Shown here: one piece after another, positions 42,480 to 52,129 of the stretch | Position numbering within the stretch: position 1 is the first letter of the stretch | Layout: every line of letters starts with the position of its first letter | Assembly: GCF_030815415.1 (NCBI RefSeq) | Contig: NZ_JAUSWW010000001.1 | Span: 6,882,001-6,946,000, forward strand | Length of the DNA: 64,000 bases | From: Streptomyces canus | GTDB taxonomy: Bacteria; Actinomycetota; Actinomycetes; Streptomycetales; Streptomycetaceae | Reading direction: 5' to 3' | Made by a program: the position numbers and the translations under genes | Notes under the pieces: model-generated | What the model saw: the letters and a program-made list of their open reading frames with translations, nothing else | Databases searched by the model: none | What the model was told of the DNA's origin: nothing

Positions 42480-42742
42480 TCGCCCCGAGTGGAGGGGCGG
42501 AGCCTCTGCGCGTTGGAAGGGAAATCCGCTGTGCGAGGGTTCTATCCTCTTGGCTGAACTGGGCGGACGCGGCTGCTGCTGTGGTAAGCGTCCAACTCAT
42601 CAGCCCCCAGGGGCCATTGAGGGGCCACAAGGACAGGAACAGACCGACAAGCACTGCAAAGGGCTGACACGGATCAGCACGTCTGACCTGCAAGAACGGC
42701 GTGAATCGGCACTGATCGGCAAAGGCCGCCAAGATCCCCAAT
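42480..42742 (+). other. Conserved upstream flank of attachment scar 1
   Basis: From about 42610 this DNA matches 48786-48919, with shared GAGGGGCCACAAGGACAGGA, and more weakly 51765-51877. On the plus strand it reads EGPQGQEQTDKHCKGLTR. That could be the decayed C-terminus of an integrase gene abutting the site, but this is a guess. Confidence 0.5.
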
Positions 42743-42788
42743 GGACTCATAATCCGTCGGCCGTGGGTTCGAGTCCCACCCGCCCCAC
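42743..42788 (+). repeat. tRNA 3' fragment / attachment scar, copy 1
   Basis: The 46-bp core runs from GGACTCATAATCC (anticodon arm, anticodon CAT) through the T-arm GTGGGTTCGAGTCCCAC to the acceptor 3' strand CCGCCCC. The D-arm and acceptor 5' strand (expected GGGGCGG) are absent, so this is not a functional tRNA. Identical cores lie at 48920-48965 and 51878-51923. Confidence 0.8.
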
Positions 42789-43530
42789 CTGCGCAGGCTT
42801 CTGACCTGCGGAAACGTTCATTTTGGGTGTCGAGGCGTCAATATTGCATGGACGGACGGAATCCGCTGCTCGGGGGTTTGGAGTCGGGCGGCACTTGGGG
42901 GAGCTCCAACCCCTCTGACCTGCGGCTGAGTAGATGATCGAGGGTGTCGCTCGTGGTCCGGGTGACTGTCCTGAGGACTGAGGCCCAGGCCAAGGGGCCG
43001 CGCAGGGGCCCGGAGAGCGCAGCAGCGCGCAGACCGACGGTGCCTCCGGCCGATTCGCTGTCCCATTTGCTGGGTTGCGCGGCTGGGGCGGCCATCCACA
43101 GGGCGACCAGTTGAGCACCGGGCTGGCGGCGGAGGCAGTGCAGATACCGGTGTGGTGGGTACGCAGGCGCGGGTAGGGCGTCGGCGGCGTACCGATAGCG
43201 CACCTGGTGTCCAGTGGAAGCAGTGGCTACCGGGAGAGCATCTGGCGTCCGGCTGTTCTGCGTGTCGCGGACGGTCCCGGAGGGGGCATGGCGGAGGTCT
43301 GTGCGACACCCCGTGGGAAGGGCTCTCGGGTCCGGCCTGCCTCATCTGTGCCACCGACTACCGGAACGCACCCGACTCGGAGGCGGTGGTGGTTTCCCAC
43401 CGCGACGACAGCAGCTCCTCGCCTTCCACGGGGGCGTGCGCACGCATGGCGAGGAGGTCGGTCAATGGTCTGGACGAGACGCCCCTCCCGCTGGCCGAGC
43501 GCGTCCGCAGGCACCAGGTCGACGGCTCCT
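42789..43530. other. Downstream flank of scar 1, no gene
   Basis: The first 190 bp are homologous to 49290-49480 (CTGACCTGCGGAAACGTT, later GAATCCGCTGCTCG and TCTGACCTGCGG). The remainder has only shadow frames. I see no gene. Confidence 0.5.
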
Positions 43531-43539
43531 GACCCGGCG

Positions 43540-43870
43540 ATCGCCGAGGCCTGAGGGCCACTCGGCGATCTCGAGGGCCCGGCCGAGGAAGTGCTCGGGC
43601 CAGTTCGACCGCGATCGCGGCGGCGAACGCGCCGATGTCGCGTACCGCGATCAGCGGCATCGAGGAGTGACGTCGGATCGGCCGGGTCGCCGACGACAAG
43701 GCCGGCGCCTGCCGCCCGCATCGCCCTGACGGACAGTGACCCGGATGCATGCCAGGGCTCTGACCGGCCGACCACACTTGAGCAGGCGCTGTGCGGTCGC
43801 GCCACCTTGCCGGCCGGTGGCACAGATGACCAGCAGCGGCCCTCGCGATCGGCCATCCGAACCCCCTCAC
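43540..43870 (-). pseudogene. NmrA-like NAD(P)-binding protein, frameshifted remnant
   Basis: On the minus strand, pieces in different frames read PPAGKVARP, then SVRAMRAAGAGLVVGDPADP and TSLLDA, then VRDIGAFAAAIAVELARALP. This is the order of an NmrA-type NAD(P)-binding oxidoreductase (dinucleotide site, then VVGD, then the helix near the active site). At least two frame changes separate them, so the gene is dead. Confidence 0.45.
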
Positions 43871-44186
43871 GGTGGAGGTCTGCGGGAGTGGTGACCCCGG
43901 TCTCCGCGGACTGTGACGGGAAGAGGCGGCCGAGCAGCCCGGTGCGCCCGTCCTCCATGAGGAGGAGAACGGGCGCCACGAGGGGGGCGGGTGTGGTGCC
44001 CGGATCCGGTGGCAGAGACTGAGCTGCTGCCGCTGGCACACAGGCCCCCTCCTCCGGTGCCGTGGCGTCCGCGCCATCTCCGTACACCAGGGGCTCGGCG
44101 CCTCTGTGCACTTCAGCCGCGCCCCGCCCCCTCCGGGGTGTCGTCGGCGAATGCCGGGGGCTCACTCGGGCCGACTCCTGGGAACG

Positions 44187-44612
44187 CTAGAACAGCGACA
44201 CGCAGGAATTGGCGTCACCGACGAAGCAGACGTACAGCTTCACGTCGCGGACGCTGTGCCCGTTGCCGTTCGCGTAGCCGGGGGTGCTGTTGGCACCGTT
44301 GCTGTCCGAACCGAGCTTGGTGTAGCCGTGGTAGTTCCACCCTCCGTTCTCCCACTTCTGGTAGGTGGTGTAGAGCCCCGCGCCCTTGCCGTCTGCGCAG
44401 TTGTCCCAGATCGTGAAGTCCCAGTTGGTGTCGTAGCCCGTCGTGACCTGCCAGTAGTTGTAGGAGCCGTTGACGGAGGCGCAGCCGTCGGACGTGCTCT
44501 GGTAATAGCTCGCGGCCTGAGCCTGGCCGGAGAAGGCCATGACCAGGCCTGCGGCGGCGGCCGCGACCGCGAGCTTCTTCTGAACGCTCTTGAGCGTGAT
44601 GCCATTGACCAT
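44187..44612 (-). CDS. Small secreted protein
   Basis: The start is the internal ATG at 44612 (MVNGITLKSVQKK) because AGGAGG lies just before it; the longer frame has no such box. The 141-residue product has a signal peptide ending at FSGQAQA (about residue 34). The mature chain of about 107 residues is Gly/Tyr/Asn-rich, with four cysteines likely forming two disulfides (DGCAS, DNCAD, VCFVG, SCVSLF). I do not recognise the domain. It is transcribed away from the large regulator at 45009. Confidence 0.65.
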   Translation of the reverse strand: MVNGITLKSVQKKLAVAAAAAGLVMAFSGQAQAASYYQSTSDGCASVNGSYNYWQVTTGYDTNWDFTIWDNCADGKGAGLYTTYQKWENGGWNYHGYTKLGSDSNGANSTPGYANGNGHSVRDVKLYVCFVGDANSCVSLF

Positions 44613-45008
44613 GGCGGTCCTCCTGGATGTCGATGGTGTGACTGGGGACGGATCCACTGGGTGGACGACGGGACAGAGGCCCAGGCTGTGCTGCTCGCAC
44701 CCCGGGGCGAGGTTGCTGTGCGTTCAGTGCGACAGCCTGCGTTCTGCCGCTACTTGCGTGCGTATCCGGGGTAACTAGTGCGGAGGCGCCACTCCACGCC
44801 CCGGGTCGCTGACTGCCCGCTCGTCGGGTGCGGCCGTTTCGCTGTGCGGCTGAACGCTTGCCGAGCTGGGCCTCCGGGTTCTTCGTGGCGCTGTTTCCTG
44901 TCCTGGACCAAGATGCTCGGTCGACCGTCGGCGAACCTTGAGCAAACGTTGAATTGGCTGGTCGAAGGTGTTGTGCCAGGGTGGGGATCTGAGAGTGGGG
45001 GGCGTGCT

Positions 45009-48000
45009 GTGACGGTTGAGTTCGGTGTGCTCGGCAGCGTCGAGGCGCGGGTGGACGGCCGAAGCGTCGATCTGGGCCATGCCCGTCAGCGGTGTGTGCT
45101 CGCAGTGCTGCTGGTGGACGCCAACCAGGTGGTTTCGGTGGACCAGCTCGTCGAGCGCGTCTGGGCCGACCGTCCTCCGCAGCGGGCCCGGAACACGGTC
45201 TACGGCTATGTCTCCCGTCTGCGGCACGCCTTGGCCGTCGCCCAGGGGGCGGATATCGTCCGCCGTTCCGGTGGGTATGTCCTCGACGTCGAGGCGGCGG
45301 CAGTGGATCTGCACCGTTTCCGTGACGTTGCCGCACGGGCCCGCGCGGCCGCGTGGAACGAGAAGGACGAGCAGGCTGCAACCCTGTTCGGGCAGGCACT
45401 CGGCCTCTGGCGGGGAGATGCCTTCGCGGGTCTGGACACCCCTTGGATCAACGCCCTCCGCGACGCGGTCGACCAAGAACGGGTCGCGGTCGAACTGGAC
45501 CACACCGATGTCCGGCTCCGCTGCGGTCACCACAGCGGACTGTTGTCCGAGTTGTCGGCCCGGGTCGACTTGCACCCACTGGACGAACGGCTGGCAGGCC
45601 AGTTCATCCTCACCCTGTACCGCTGCGGTCGCCCGGCCGATGCCCTCAACCGCTACCAGCAGATCCGGCTGCTGCTGGCCGAAGAACTCGGCTGTGACCC
45701 CGGCCTCCCGCTGCGGCAACTGCACCAGCAGATCCTCACCACCGACCCCGCACTGAACGTCCCCGCCGCCGGCCCCGCTGCCGGGCGTGCTCCGGGATCC
45801 ACACCCGCTCTCGGGCCGGGCCCGTCACCCACGCCACCGCCGGTGGGAACCCCACAGGATGGCGCCGACCTGCCCGGCCCGCCGACACCGCGGCGCCCCC
45901 GGACGGGGAGCCACCTCGTCGGGCGGGCAGCGGAGTTGGCGGTTCTCGACGATGCGATCGAGGATGCCCTGGCCGGTGCGCCAGCGGTGGTCGAGGTGGT
46001 CGGGGAACCGGGTATCGGAAAGACACGGCTGCTCGGCGAACTGGGCGAGCGGGCGAGACGGCGCGGTTTCGTGACCCTGGCCGGCCGCAGCGTGGAGTTC
46101 GACCGGGCTCCCTACGGTGCGTTCGTGGACGCCTTGGACGACCACCTCGGCCGTGTGGACTTCCTCCGGCTCCGGCACGATGGATCACTGCCAGGCGCGT
46201 TCGCGCTGCTGAGTACGGTCTTCCCCGCACTCCGTGACCGGTTCCCGGCCGGGCTGGAGCCGGTGACGGTCGAACGGTACTGGTTCCACCGGGCGGTGCG
46301 GACGTTGCTGGAGGCGCTGAGTGCCGACGGCGGGCTCGTGCTCAGCCTGGACGACCTGCAGTGGACGGATGACGGTACAGCCGAGCTGATCGACCATCTG
46401 GTACGGCACCCGCCGAGGACACCGCTGCTCCTCGCCCTCGGCTACCGTCCCCGGCAGGCTCCGCCGCGACTGGCCGCGGCACTGGCCCGGGCCGGAACCG
46501 AGGGAAGAGTGGCCAGGGTCGAGCTGGGGCCGCTGTCCCCGACCGAGGGAGCGGAGCTGTGCGGGGCCAGGCCGGATCACTGGCGCTTCCGACGGCTGTA
46601 CGAGGCCAGCGGCGGCAACCCGTTCTACCTGGAGGCGCTGGCCCGAAGCGCCGGGAACGAAAGCCCGTCGGTGGTCCCGGCCGACGCGGTGCCTGTCGCC
46701 GACGATCTGCCGCAATCGGTGCGTGCCGCACTGCTGGAGGAGCTGGGAGGTCTGTCGGCCACTGCGAGGGCCTGTACACAGGCGGCCGCGGTGCTCGGTG
46801 ACTCCTTCGAAGCCGAGATGGTTGCAGTCGTGGCCCGGACCGGTGAGGCACAGGCCCTTGCCGCCCTGGACGAGGTCGCGGAGCGGGACCTGGTACGCCA
46901 GATCGGCTCCACGCGCCGATTCCGGTTCCGCCATCCGCTGGTGCGGGCAGCGGTGTACCAGGGGGCGGGCGCCGGCTGGCGGATCGAGGCGCATACCCGG
47001 GCCGCGCACGGCCTGGCGCTGCACGGCGCACCGCTGACCGCCCAGGCGTCGCACGTTCAGCGTTCGGCGCGGGTGGGAGACGAACATGCCGTTGACGTAC
47101 TGGTACGCGCCGCCCGTCAGGTGATGACGATCGCACCGGCCGCTGCCGCGCACTGGACGCAGGAAGCCCTGCGGTTGCTCGGTGAGCAGAGTCGGCTGCG
47201 GCCCGAACTGTGGCTCCAGCAGGCCGATGCGCTGGGCATGGCCGGACGACTGCTGGAAAGCCGCGACGTCCTGCGCACGACCGCTTCTCTCCCGCCTGCG
47301 CAGGCAGGGGCTCAGCGGGCTCGGCTGACCGTCTCCCGAGCCACGGTGGAGTGGAAGCTCGGCCGTTACAAGAAGGCGACGTCGCTGCTGCTTCGGGAAC
47401 TGGCGGACCACGACGACCGGCCGGAATCCGAGACCGCCGCTCTGCAGATGGGGGTCGCGACGGTGGCGCTTCGCACAGCCGACTTTCCCACAGCCATCGG
47501 TTGGGGCGAACGCGCGCTGCACTCGGCAGAAACCACCGGCGACCCATGGCGGATCACCGCTGTCCGGAGTCTGCTGGCACTGGCACATACCTTGGCCGGG
47601 GACTCCGTCCGATCGACCGACTACCTGGACCTGGTACGGGAAGTAGTCGACGAAGCCGATGACCAGCAACTGGTCGACCAGATCGACACCCTTGTCACGA
47701 TCGGCTGGACGGAAATGTTCCTGGGACACTACGACGCCGCGCTCCGGCACCTCGGTCAGGGCCTGGACCTTTCCCGTCGTACCGGCCAAAGCCTCATGCT
47801 CGCCGATCTCTTCGCTGCCTCCGCGTACGTACTGATGTGGCTCGGGCATCTGGACGAGGCAGCAAAGTACGCCGACGACGCGCTGGAGGCGGCATCACTC
47901 GTCGGCAGCAACGAGCCACGCTCGCTGGCCGAGGCGGTGAACGCGGCGGTCTCGATGTGGCGGGGAGACTTCGCCGGAGCACTGAAGATCTGTGAGGAGT

Positions 48001-48596
48001 CGCTTTCGCAGGCCGGCCCCGAACCGACCCAGTACCGGTCGGCGATCCTCGGAATGCTCGGCAATGCGTTGCTGTTCACCGGTGATCCGGCGGGCTGCGT
48101 CCGCAGGGTGATCGAAGCGGGTGGTGGCCCCGAAATGTCAGCGTTCGAAGCACCCGTGCGCACAGTGTGGTTGCGGCTGTTGACTGGTGCGGAACTGGCC
48201 CGGGGCGATGTGGTGGCTGCCGAGATGTGGGCCCGCCGTGCAGCATCCGCTGTGAGCCCCGACAGACCGCCCGGACAGCTCGGCTTCGCTTTGCTGGCCC
48301 GCGCCGAGGTACACCTCGCAAGGGAAGACGCGGCTGCGGCAGAGGCTGCGTGCGAGGCCGCTGCCGCGTTCTGCGCAGCTCGAATGCCACTCTATGAAGC
48401 CACAGCCCGGCTGACGGCGGGCATCGCACTGTCCGTCGTCGACCGCCGGCCCGAAGGACTCGCGCAGCTGGAACGAGCGAGAGCATTGTTCACTGGCTGC
48501 GGGGCAACGGCCCTGTCCGCACTGGCCGATCAAGAACACGATCGCATCGCCGCCCGAACTCCGCTTCCGACAACCGGCATCACACCCGGGATCTGA
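45009..48596 (+). CDS. SARP-type regulator with AAA ATPase and TPR domains
   Basis: The GTG at 45009 (VTVEFGVLGSVEARVDGR) is the family's usual start; the open frame upstream is ignored. The 1195-residue protein has an OmpR-like winged helix (1-95) and a bacterial transcriptional activation domain (about 100-245; DLHRFRDVAARARAA). A Pro-rich linker follows. The ATPase has Walker A GEPGIGKTRLL (about 331) and LVLSLDDLQWTDDG as Walker B (about 440). A TPR-like helical array runs from about 700 to the end. Such AfsR/SARP-LAL hybrids activate secondary metabolism or development. No biosynthetic cluster lies next to it here. Confidence 0.85.
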   Translation: MTVEFGVLGSVEARVDGRSVDLGHARQRCVLAVLLVDANQVVSVDQLVERVWADRPPQRARNTVYGYVSRLRHALAVAQGADIVRRSGGYVLDVEAAAVDLHRFRDVAARARAAAWNEKDEQAATLFGQALGLWRGDAFAGLDTPWINALRDAVDQERVAVELDHTDVRLRCGHHSGLLSELSARVDLHPLDERLAGQFILTLYRCGRPADALNRYQQIRLLLAEELGCDPGLPLRQLHQQILTTDPALNVPAAGPAAGRAPGSTPALGPGPSPTPPPVGTPQDGADLPGPPTPRRPRTGSHLVGRAAELAVLDDAIEDALAGAPAVVEVVGEPGIGKTRLLGELGERARRRGFVTLAGRSVEFDRAPYGAFVDALDDHLGRVDFLRLRHDGSLPGAFALLSTVFPALRDRFPAGLEPVTVERYWFHRAVRTLLEALSADGGLVLSLDDLQWTDDGTAELIDHLVRHPPRTPLLLALGYRPRQAPPRLAAALARAGTEGRVARVELGPLSPTEGAELCGARPDHWRFRRLYEASGGNPFYLEALARSAGNESPSVVPADAVPVADDLPQSVRAALLEELGGLSATARACTQAAAVLGDSFEAEMVAVVARTGEAQALAALDEVAERDLVRQIGSTRRFRFRHPLVRAAVYQGAGAGWRIEAHTRAAHGLALHGAPLTAQASHVQRSARVGDEHAVDVLVRAARQVMTIAPAAAAHWTQEALRLLGEQSRLRPELWLQQADALGMAGRLLESRDVLRTTASLPPAQAGAQRARLTVSRATVEWKLGRYKKATSLLLRELADHDDRPESETAALQMGVATVALRTADFPTAIGWGERALHSAETTGDPWRITAVRSLLALAHTLAGDSVRSTDYLDLVREVVDEADDQQLVDQIDTLVTIGWTEMFLGHYDAALRHLGQGLDLSRRTGQSLMLADLFAASAYVLMWLGHLDEAAKYADDALEAASLVGSNEPRSLAEAVNAAVSMWRGDFAGALKICEESLSQAGPEPTQYRSAILGMLGNALLFTGDPAGCVRRVIEAGGGPEMSAFEAPVRTVWLRLLTGAELARGDVVAAEMWARRAASAVSPDRPPGQLGFALLARAEVHLAREDAAAAEAACEAAAAFCAARMPLYEATARLTAGIALSVVDRRPEGLAQLERARALFTGCGATALSALADQEHDRIAARTPLPTTGITPGI

Positions 48597-48919
48597 GACT
48601 CCCGGACGGCGCAAGCTCCGCTGGAGCGAGTCCCCCAAGGGTTACTCGCCGGGTTCATCCGTCTCGGCGTCGGGAGTTCAGCCGCCGCAAGCAGACGTGT
48701 GTCGGCCTGCGAAAACGGACATGCGGATTTTGCCTCGGATGAGGGGGAGCCTGCTGCTCCTGTAGGCGCCGACCGAAATACGCTCAGGGGTTATTGAGGG
48801 GCCACAAGGACAGGAACAGATCGACAAGCACTGCATAGGATTGACACGGATCAACCGTCCTGACCTGGGAAAACGTCAAGAATGAGCGTTGATCGGCAAG
48901 AGCTGCCAAGATCCCCAAG
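48597..48919 (+). other. Intergenic region and upstream flank of scar 2
   Basis: No gene. From about 48786 the sequence matches the flank of scar 1 at about 80-90 percent by eye. Upstream of that nothing is recognised. Confidence 0.5.
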
Positions 48920-48965
48920 GGACTCATAATCCGTCGGCCGTGGGTTCGAGTCCCACCCGCCCCAC
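48920..48965 (+). repeat. tRNA 3' fragment / attachment scar, copy 2
   Basis: This is the same 46-bp core as at 42743. The identity to copy 1 continues through CTGCGCAGGCTTCTGAC to 48982. As in copy 1, the 5' half of the tRNA is missing. Confidence 0.8.
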
Positions 48966-48977
48966 CTGCGCAGGCTT

Positions 48978-49289
48978 CTGACGCGTAAATACGAACCGGC
49001 GTGGGCAAACCGCAGGTAGCTGACCTCGCCTCCTGCGTTGCCACCCCGCGGCGCGGTGTTGATCAAGGGCTACGGGGCGTTCGTTCTGCCCATTTACCCG
49101 TCCCACGGCGGGCGGCGAAGCCGCCCTGGGTCGCTGACGCGTAAATACGAACCGGCGTGGGCAAACCGCAGGTAGCTGACCTCGCCTCCTGCGTTGCCAC
49201 CCCGCGGCGCGGTGTTGATCAAGGGCTACGGGGCGTTCGTTCTGCCCATTTACCCGTCCCACGGCGGGCGGCGAAGCCGCCCTGGGTCG
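48978..49289. repeat. Perfect tandem duplication, 2 x 156 bp
   Basis: Units 48978-49133 and 49134-49289 are identical. Each begins CTGACGCGTAAATACG and ends with a GC hairpin (GGCGGCGAAGCCGCC). The unit separates scar 2 from the downstream flank (CTGACCTGCGGAAACGTT) that follows scar 1 directly, so it was inserted at the CTGAC junction and then doubled. Confidence 0.9.
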
Positions 49290-49617
49290 CTGACCTGCGG
49301 AAACGTTCCGCGTTGAGCGTCTGAACGTCAACTTGCTCTCAACGGACTGAATCCGCTGCTCGCGAGTTCGGATTCTTCTGAGTCTGGCGCCGTCCGCGAG
49401 TAGGCGCGCGGCTCTGACCTGCGGCGGAGCAGGTGGTCAGGGTGGTTGTCGGACCCGGGAACAGCTGCCCTGGGGCTCGGAGCCATGATCCAGGGACCAG
49501 ACAGGGACCAAGACGGCGCCGATGCCTCGCGTGTGTAGGTTTTCCGGCTGGGTCCCTGCTCATTCGTCGGCTGTGAGCCTTCGTCCGCAGGGCGCCCGGT
49601 CGGATCCCCCGCGTGCA

Positions 49618-49790
49618 GTGGGACAACGAGCCGGCCATCGGACGCCGCCGGGGGGACATGAGTTCGCCGCCCTGGCCGGGCTGCTGGCCTGCAAGGTGAT
49701 CCTTTGCCGGGCCCCGCGACCCGGAGTCGAAGGATCTGGTCGAGCGGACGAACGGCTACCTGGAGGCCAGCTGCGCGGCAGCCTGCTGTT
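49618..49790 (+). pseudogene. IS21-type transposase (IstA) remnant
   Basis: Pieces in different frames read WDNEPAIGRRRG, FAALAGLLACKVILCRA and DPESKDLVERTNGYLEAS. This is the order of the catalytic core end of IS21-family IstA, with the Glu in LVERTNGYLE. Frame changes and missing ends show it is dead. Confidence 0.5.
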
Positions 49791-49869
49791 GACACCCGGT
49801 GCGCTGGAGCGGCTCGACTTCCTCCACCAGTTCGCCGACCGATTCGACATCCAGGACAGAGCCGCGAGC

Positions 49870-50188
49870 GTCAACCTGGGCCTTACCCACTTCCTCGCCG
49901 ATGTGGCGCAGGACCCGCGACGCTTCTCGCTGCTGCCCGCCGACGTGCCGCTGCCGGAGGTCCTCGGGCTGCGTTCCATTCCCCTGGTCAACCCCGCACC
50001 GCTGTACGCCTGGTCGCTGCTGTGGCGCACAGGCAACGGACACCCTGGGCTGGACGGCCTCACCGCCGCCTGCGCCGCGCAAGCAGGGCAGCCGATGGCT
50101 GGAGTACGACCCGGCGCGCGACTGGCTGCCCGAACCGCCCATGAACGCACCCCGGGGCAAAGCAGCCTTGAACAACGCTGGAACGTGA
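49870..50188 (+). pseudogene. LysR-family regulator, C-terminal remnant
   Basis: The frame reads DVAQDPRRFSLLPADVPLPE, then VLGLRSIPLVNPAPLYAWSL and LWRTGNGHPGLDGLTAACAA. After a shift near 50085 it continues WLEYDPARDWLPEPP. This is the effector-domain end of Streptomyces LysR-type regulators. The DNA-binding domain is absent and there is a frameshift. Confidence 0.5.
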
Positions 50189-50705
50189 GCAGCCCTGGGG
50201 ATTTTTGGAGGACCTCATCAGTGAGGGCGTGCACCAGCAACGGCTGGACGAGACGCAGGGCCAGACCACGGCCGAGGAGCACGGTACCGGGGGCGGGAAC
50301 GGCCTCGTCCGCATCCGGCAGCCGACCGAGCACCAGTTGGCTGCGGGAACTGAAGTCCACAGGCCGGCGGGTAGTCGTTGCGCCCCGGGCCGGTGGAGTC
50401 GCGGCGGGCCGTGAGCCAGTCCACGATGCCGAGGTGCCTTCTGCGCTGGGAGCCTTCAGCCGGTTCTGGCTGGTGGTGTTGTTGTCCAGAAGCTCACTGA
50501 GACTGTGGCCGCGGGCTGTTCTCTCTCTTTACGCAACATGAGTGAGTCAGCTGACTTTTCCGCCCGGTGCTGGTGGTGAGTCTCGTACGGTCTGTGTACG
50601 GGGCCGACGGCCGTGGGGGAGGTCCTGACGGCGGGCGCCGGTTGAAAGGCGCACCTGCATGTTGAGGTTGGGGAAGCCGTCGGACGGGCTCACGGTCCAG
50701 ACGAG
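50189..50705. other. No supported gene
   Basis: Short overlapping frames on both strands show no domain, ribosome binding site or consistent codon use. This looks like continued scar DNA. Confidence 0.4.
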
Positions 50706-50753
50706 TTGCTGCCATTGGGCCAGGGCAAGTGTCTGGAGCGCGGCCGCTGTGGA

Positions 50754-51677
50754 ATGTCTTGTTGGAACAGTGCCGACTGCCCCGGATGGTGGGCAGGCGG
50801 GGGTCTGGCGGCGCGGATGATGTCCCTCGGACCGTCCATCGGCTGCTGGGTGTTGACGTTCTCTCTGCTGCTCCGTGTCTGGGGCGCGAGTGGGCGGGTG
50901 CGGAAGCGGCTGCTGCTGTTGGCGGGATCTACGACCGCCGGGGGCGTCTATCGGGCCGCGACTACCGCGCTGTGGGCTCAACCGGCGCAGGGACTGGACT
51001 CACGAGGCTTGGCCGGTTCGGCGGTGGTCACCGGAGTGACGATCGCGGTCGGTCTGGGGATGGCCGGTCTGGTGGTCGCCGCCGATGCCGGTACAGGTCG
51101 GCACGCGTGGCTGCGGCGCGTGCTTGATGGGGCCGTCACGGCCGGGGCTGTGTTCATGGCCGGATGGGTACTCCTGGGGAGAGCCGGTGATGGCTGGCGG
51201 CCGGAGACGGGGATGATCGGCGTCCTTTGGGCCTCGGAAGTCGTGTCCCTCAGTTTTCTGCTCGTCCTGCGACGTCTCGTACGGTGCGACCAGCAGGCCA
51301 CTGTGTGGGCAGCGATCGTCGGACTGTTCCTCATGCTGATCGGCGACACCCTGCGACTGCGGATGATCGGCGGCCCACATGGCCCCGAGGCGATGTCATT
51401 CCAACTGGGCGACGTCTGCGTTACCGCGGGACTGCTGGCAATCGCTGTCGGACCCTGGGTGCCCGGCGGGGGGAGCGTACTGGTCGCAGGTCGGCCGATG
51501 CTGCGGTCGGGGAGCGCGTTCATTGTCCTGACAGTCTGCACCGTCACGGCGCTCGGATATGCGTTGACTCCTCTTGCCTACGACCCGGTATCGCTGTTGG
51601 TCGGTGGAACAGTAATGCTGGGCCTCTGGGCACGCCATACCTTCCTGCCGAGCGAGAGCACCGGAAGAGATGACTGA
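50754..51677 (+). CDS. Integral membrane protein of unknown function
   Basis: The frame is open from 50706; the start is uncertain (ATG at 50754, or ATG at 50817 just before the first helix). From 50754 the product has 307 residues with about eight hydrophobic segments, such as LGPSIGCWVLTFSLLL, GVTIAVGLGMAGLVVAADAG and WAAIVGLFLMLIGDTL. The layout resembles the membrane half of GGDEF-type sensors, but no output domain follows. It ends at a strong hairpin before scar 3. Confidence 0.5.
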   Translation: MSCWNSADCPGWWAGGGLAARMMSLGPSIGCWVLTFSLLLRVWGASGRVRKRLLLLAGSTTAGGVYRAATTALWAQPAQGLDSRGLAGSAVVTGVTIAVGLGMAGLVVAADAGTGRHAWLRRVLDGAVTAGAVFMAGWVLLGRAGDGWRPETGMIGVLWASEVVSLSFLLVLRRLVRCDQQATVWAAIVGLFLMLIGDTLRLRMIGGPHGPEAMSFQLGDVCVTAGLLAIAVGPWVPGGGSVLVAGRPMLRSGSAFIVLTVCTVTALGYALTPLAYDPVSLLVGGTVMLGLWARHTFLPSESTGRDD

Positions 51678-51721
51678 GATGCCTGTCCGGCACGGAGGAT
51701 TCCGTGCCGGACAGGCATCTC
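51676..51721. terminator. 21-bp perfect hairpin
   Basis: GAGATGCCTGTCCGGCACGG and the following A pair perfectly with the 21 bases ending GGACAGGCATCTC, around the loop GGAT. The stem overlaps the stop codon region of the membrane protein and is unusually long. It could terminate transcription from both sides. Confidence 0.8.
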
Positions 51722-51877
51722 AGAGGAACCGCAGGGACCACATAGGGACCACATAGGGACCACAAGGACCGGAACCAACCGACAAGGACCGTGCAAGGCC
51801 GACAGGGATGCACTCGCCTGACCTGCAAGAACGCCATGAATCGACGTGAAATGGTAAGGACCGCCAAGATCCTGAAT

Positions 51878-51923
51878 GGACTCATAATCCGTCGGCCGTG
51901 GGTTCGAGTCCCACCCGCCCCAC
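51878..51923 (+). repeat. tRNA 3' fragment / attachment scar, copy 3
   Basis: This is the same 46-bp core as copies 1 and 2. The downstream flank differs (CACTCTTCGC) and includes a terminator with a T tract, as expected behind a real tRNA gene. It may therefore be the oldest, host-proximal site. Confidence 0.8.
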
Positions 51924-51965
51924 TCTTCGCTACGCGGGCAGACGCCAGTGACCAGCGGAAACGTC

Positions 51966-51994
51966 AAGGCCCTCGCTCCTGCGGGGGCCTTTTT
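51966..51994 (+). terminator. T-tract terminator behind scar 3
   Basis: AAGGCCC and GGGCCTT pair, followed by TTTTT. This is the only classical T-tract terminator in the window and probably belonged to the tRNA gene. Confidence 0.7.
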
Positions 51995-52129
51995 GCGTCC
52001 TTCAAGATTGCTTGCTCGCCCGAAGTGGGAACCCGCCACGTCCACGGTCCAGCCGCGCAGTTCGGGCGCGGCCTGGCGGGCGCAGAAGGCGAGAGGGCCT
52101 CCGGCTGTGTGCGCCAGGGGCCCTCTCGC

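Noticed and set aside
42743..42788. A functional tRNA gene at this and the two related sites.
   Set aside because: The acceptor 5' strand and D-arm are missing at all three sites, so no cloverleaf can form.
43227..44165. 312-codon minus-strand frame after scar 1.
   Set aside because: The NmrA-like pieces lie in two different frames, so the long frame is not a gene but crosses a pseudogene.
45787..47849. Large minus-strand frames opposite the SARP regulator.
   Set aside because: Arg/Pro/Gly-rich shadows without domains; the plus-strand regulator has all expected domains.
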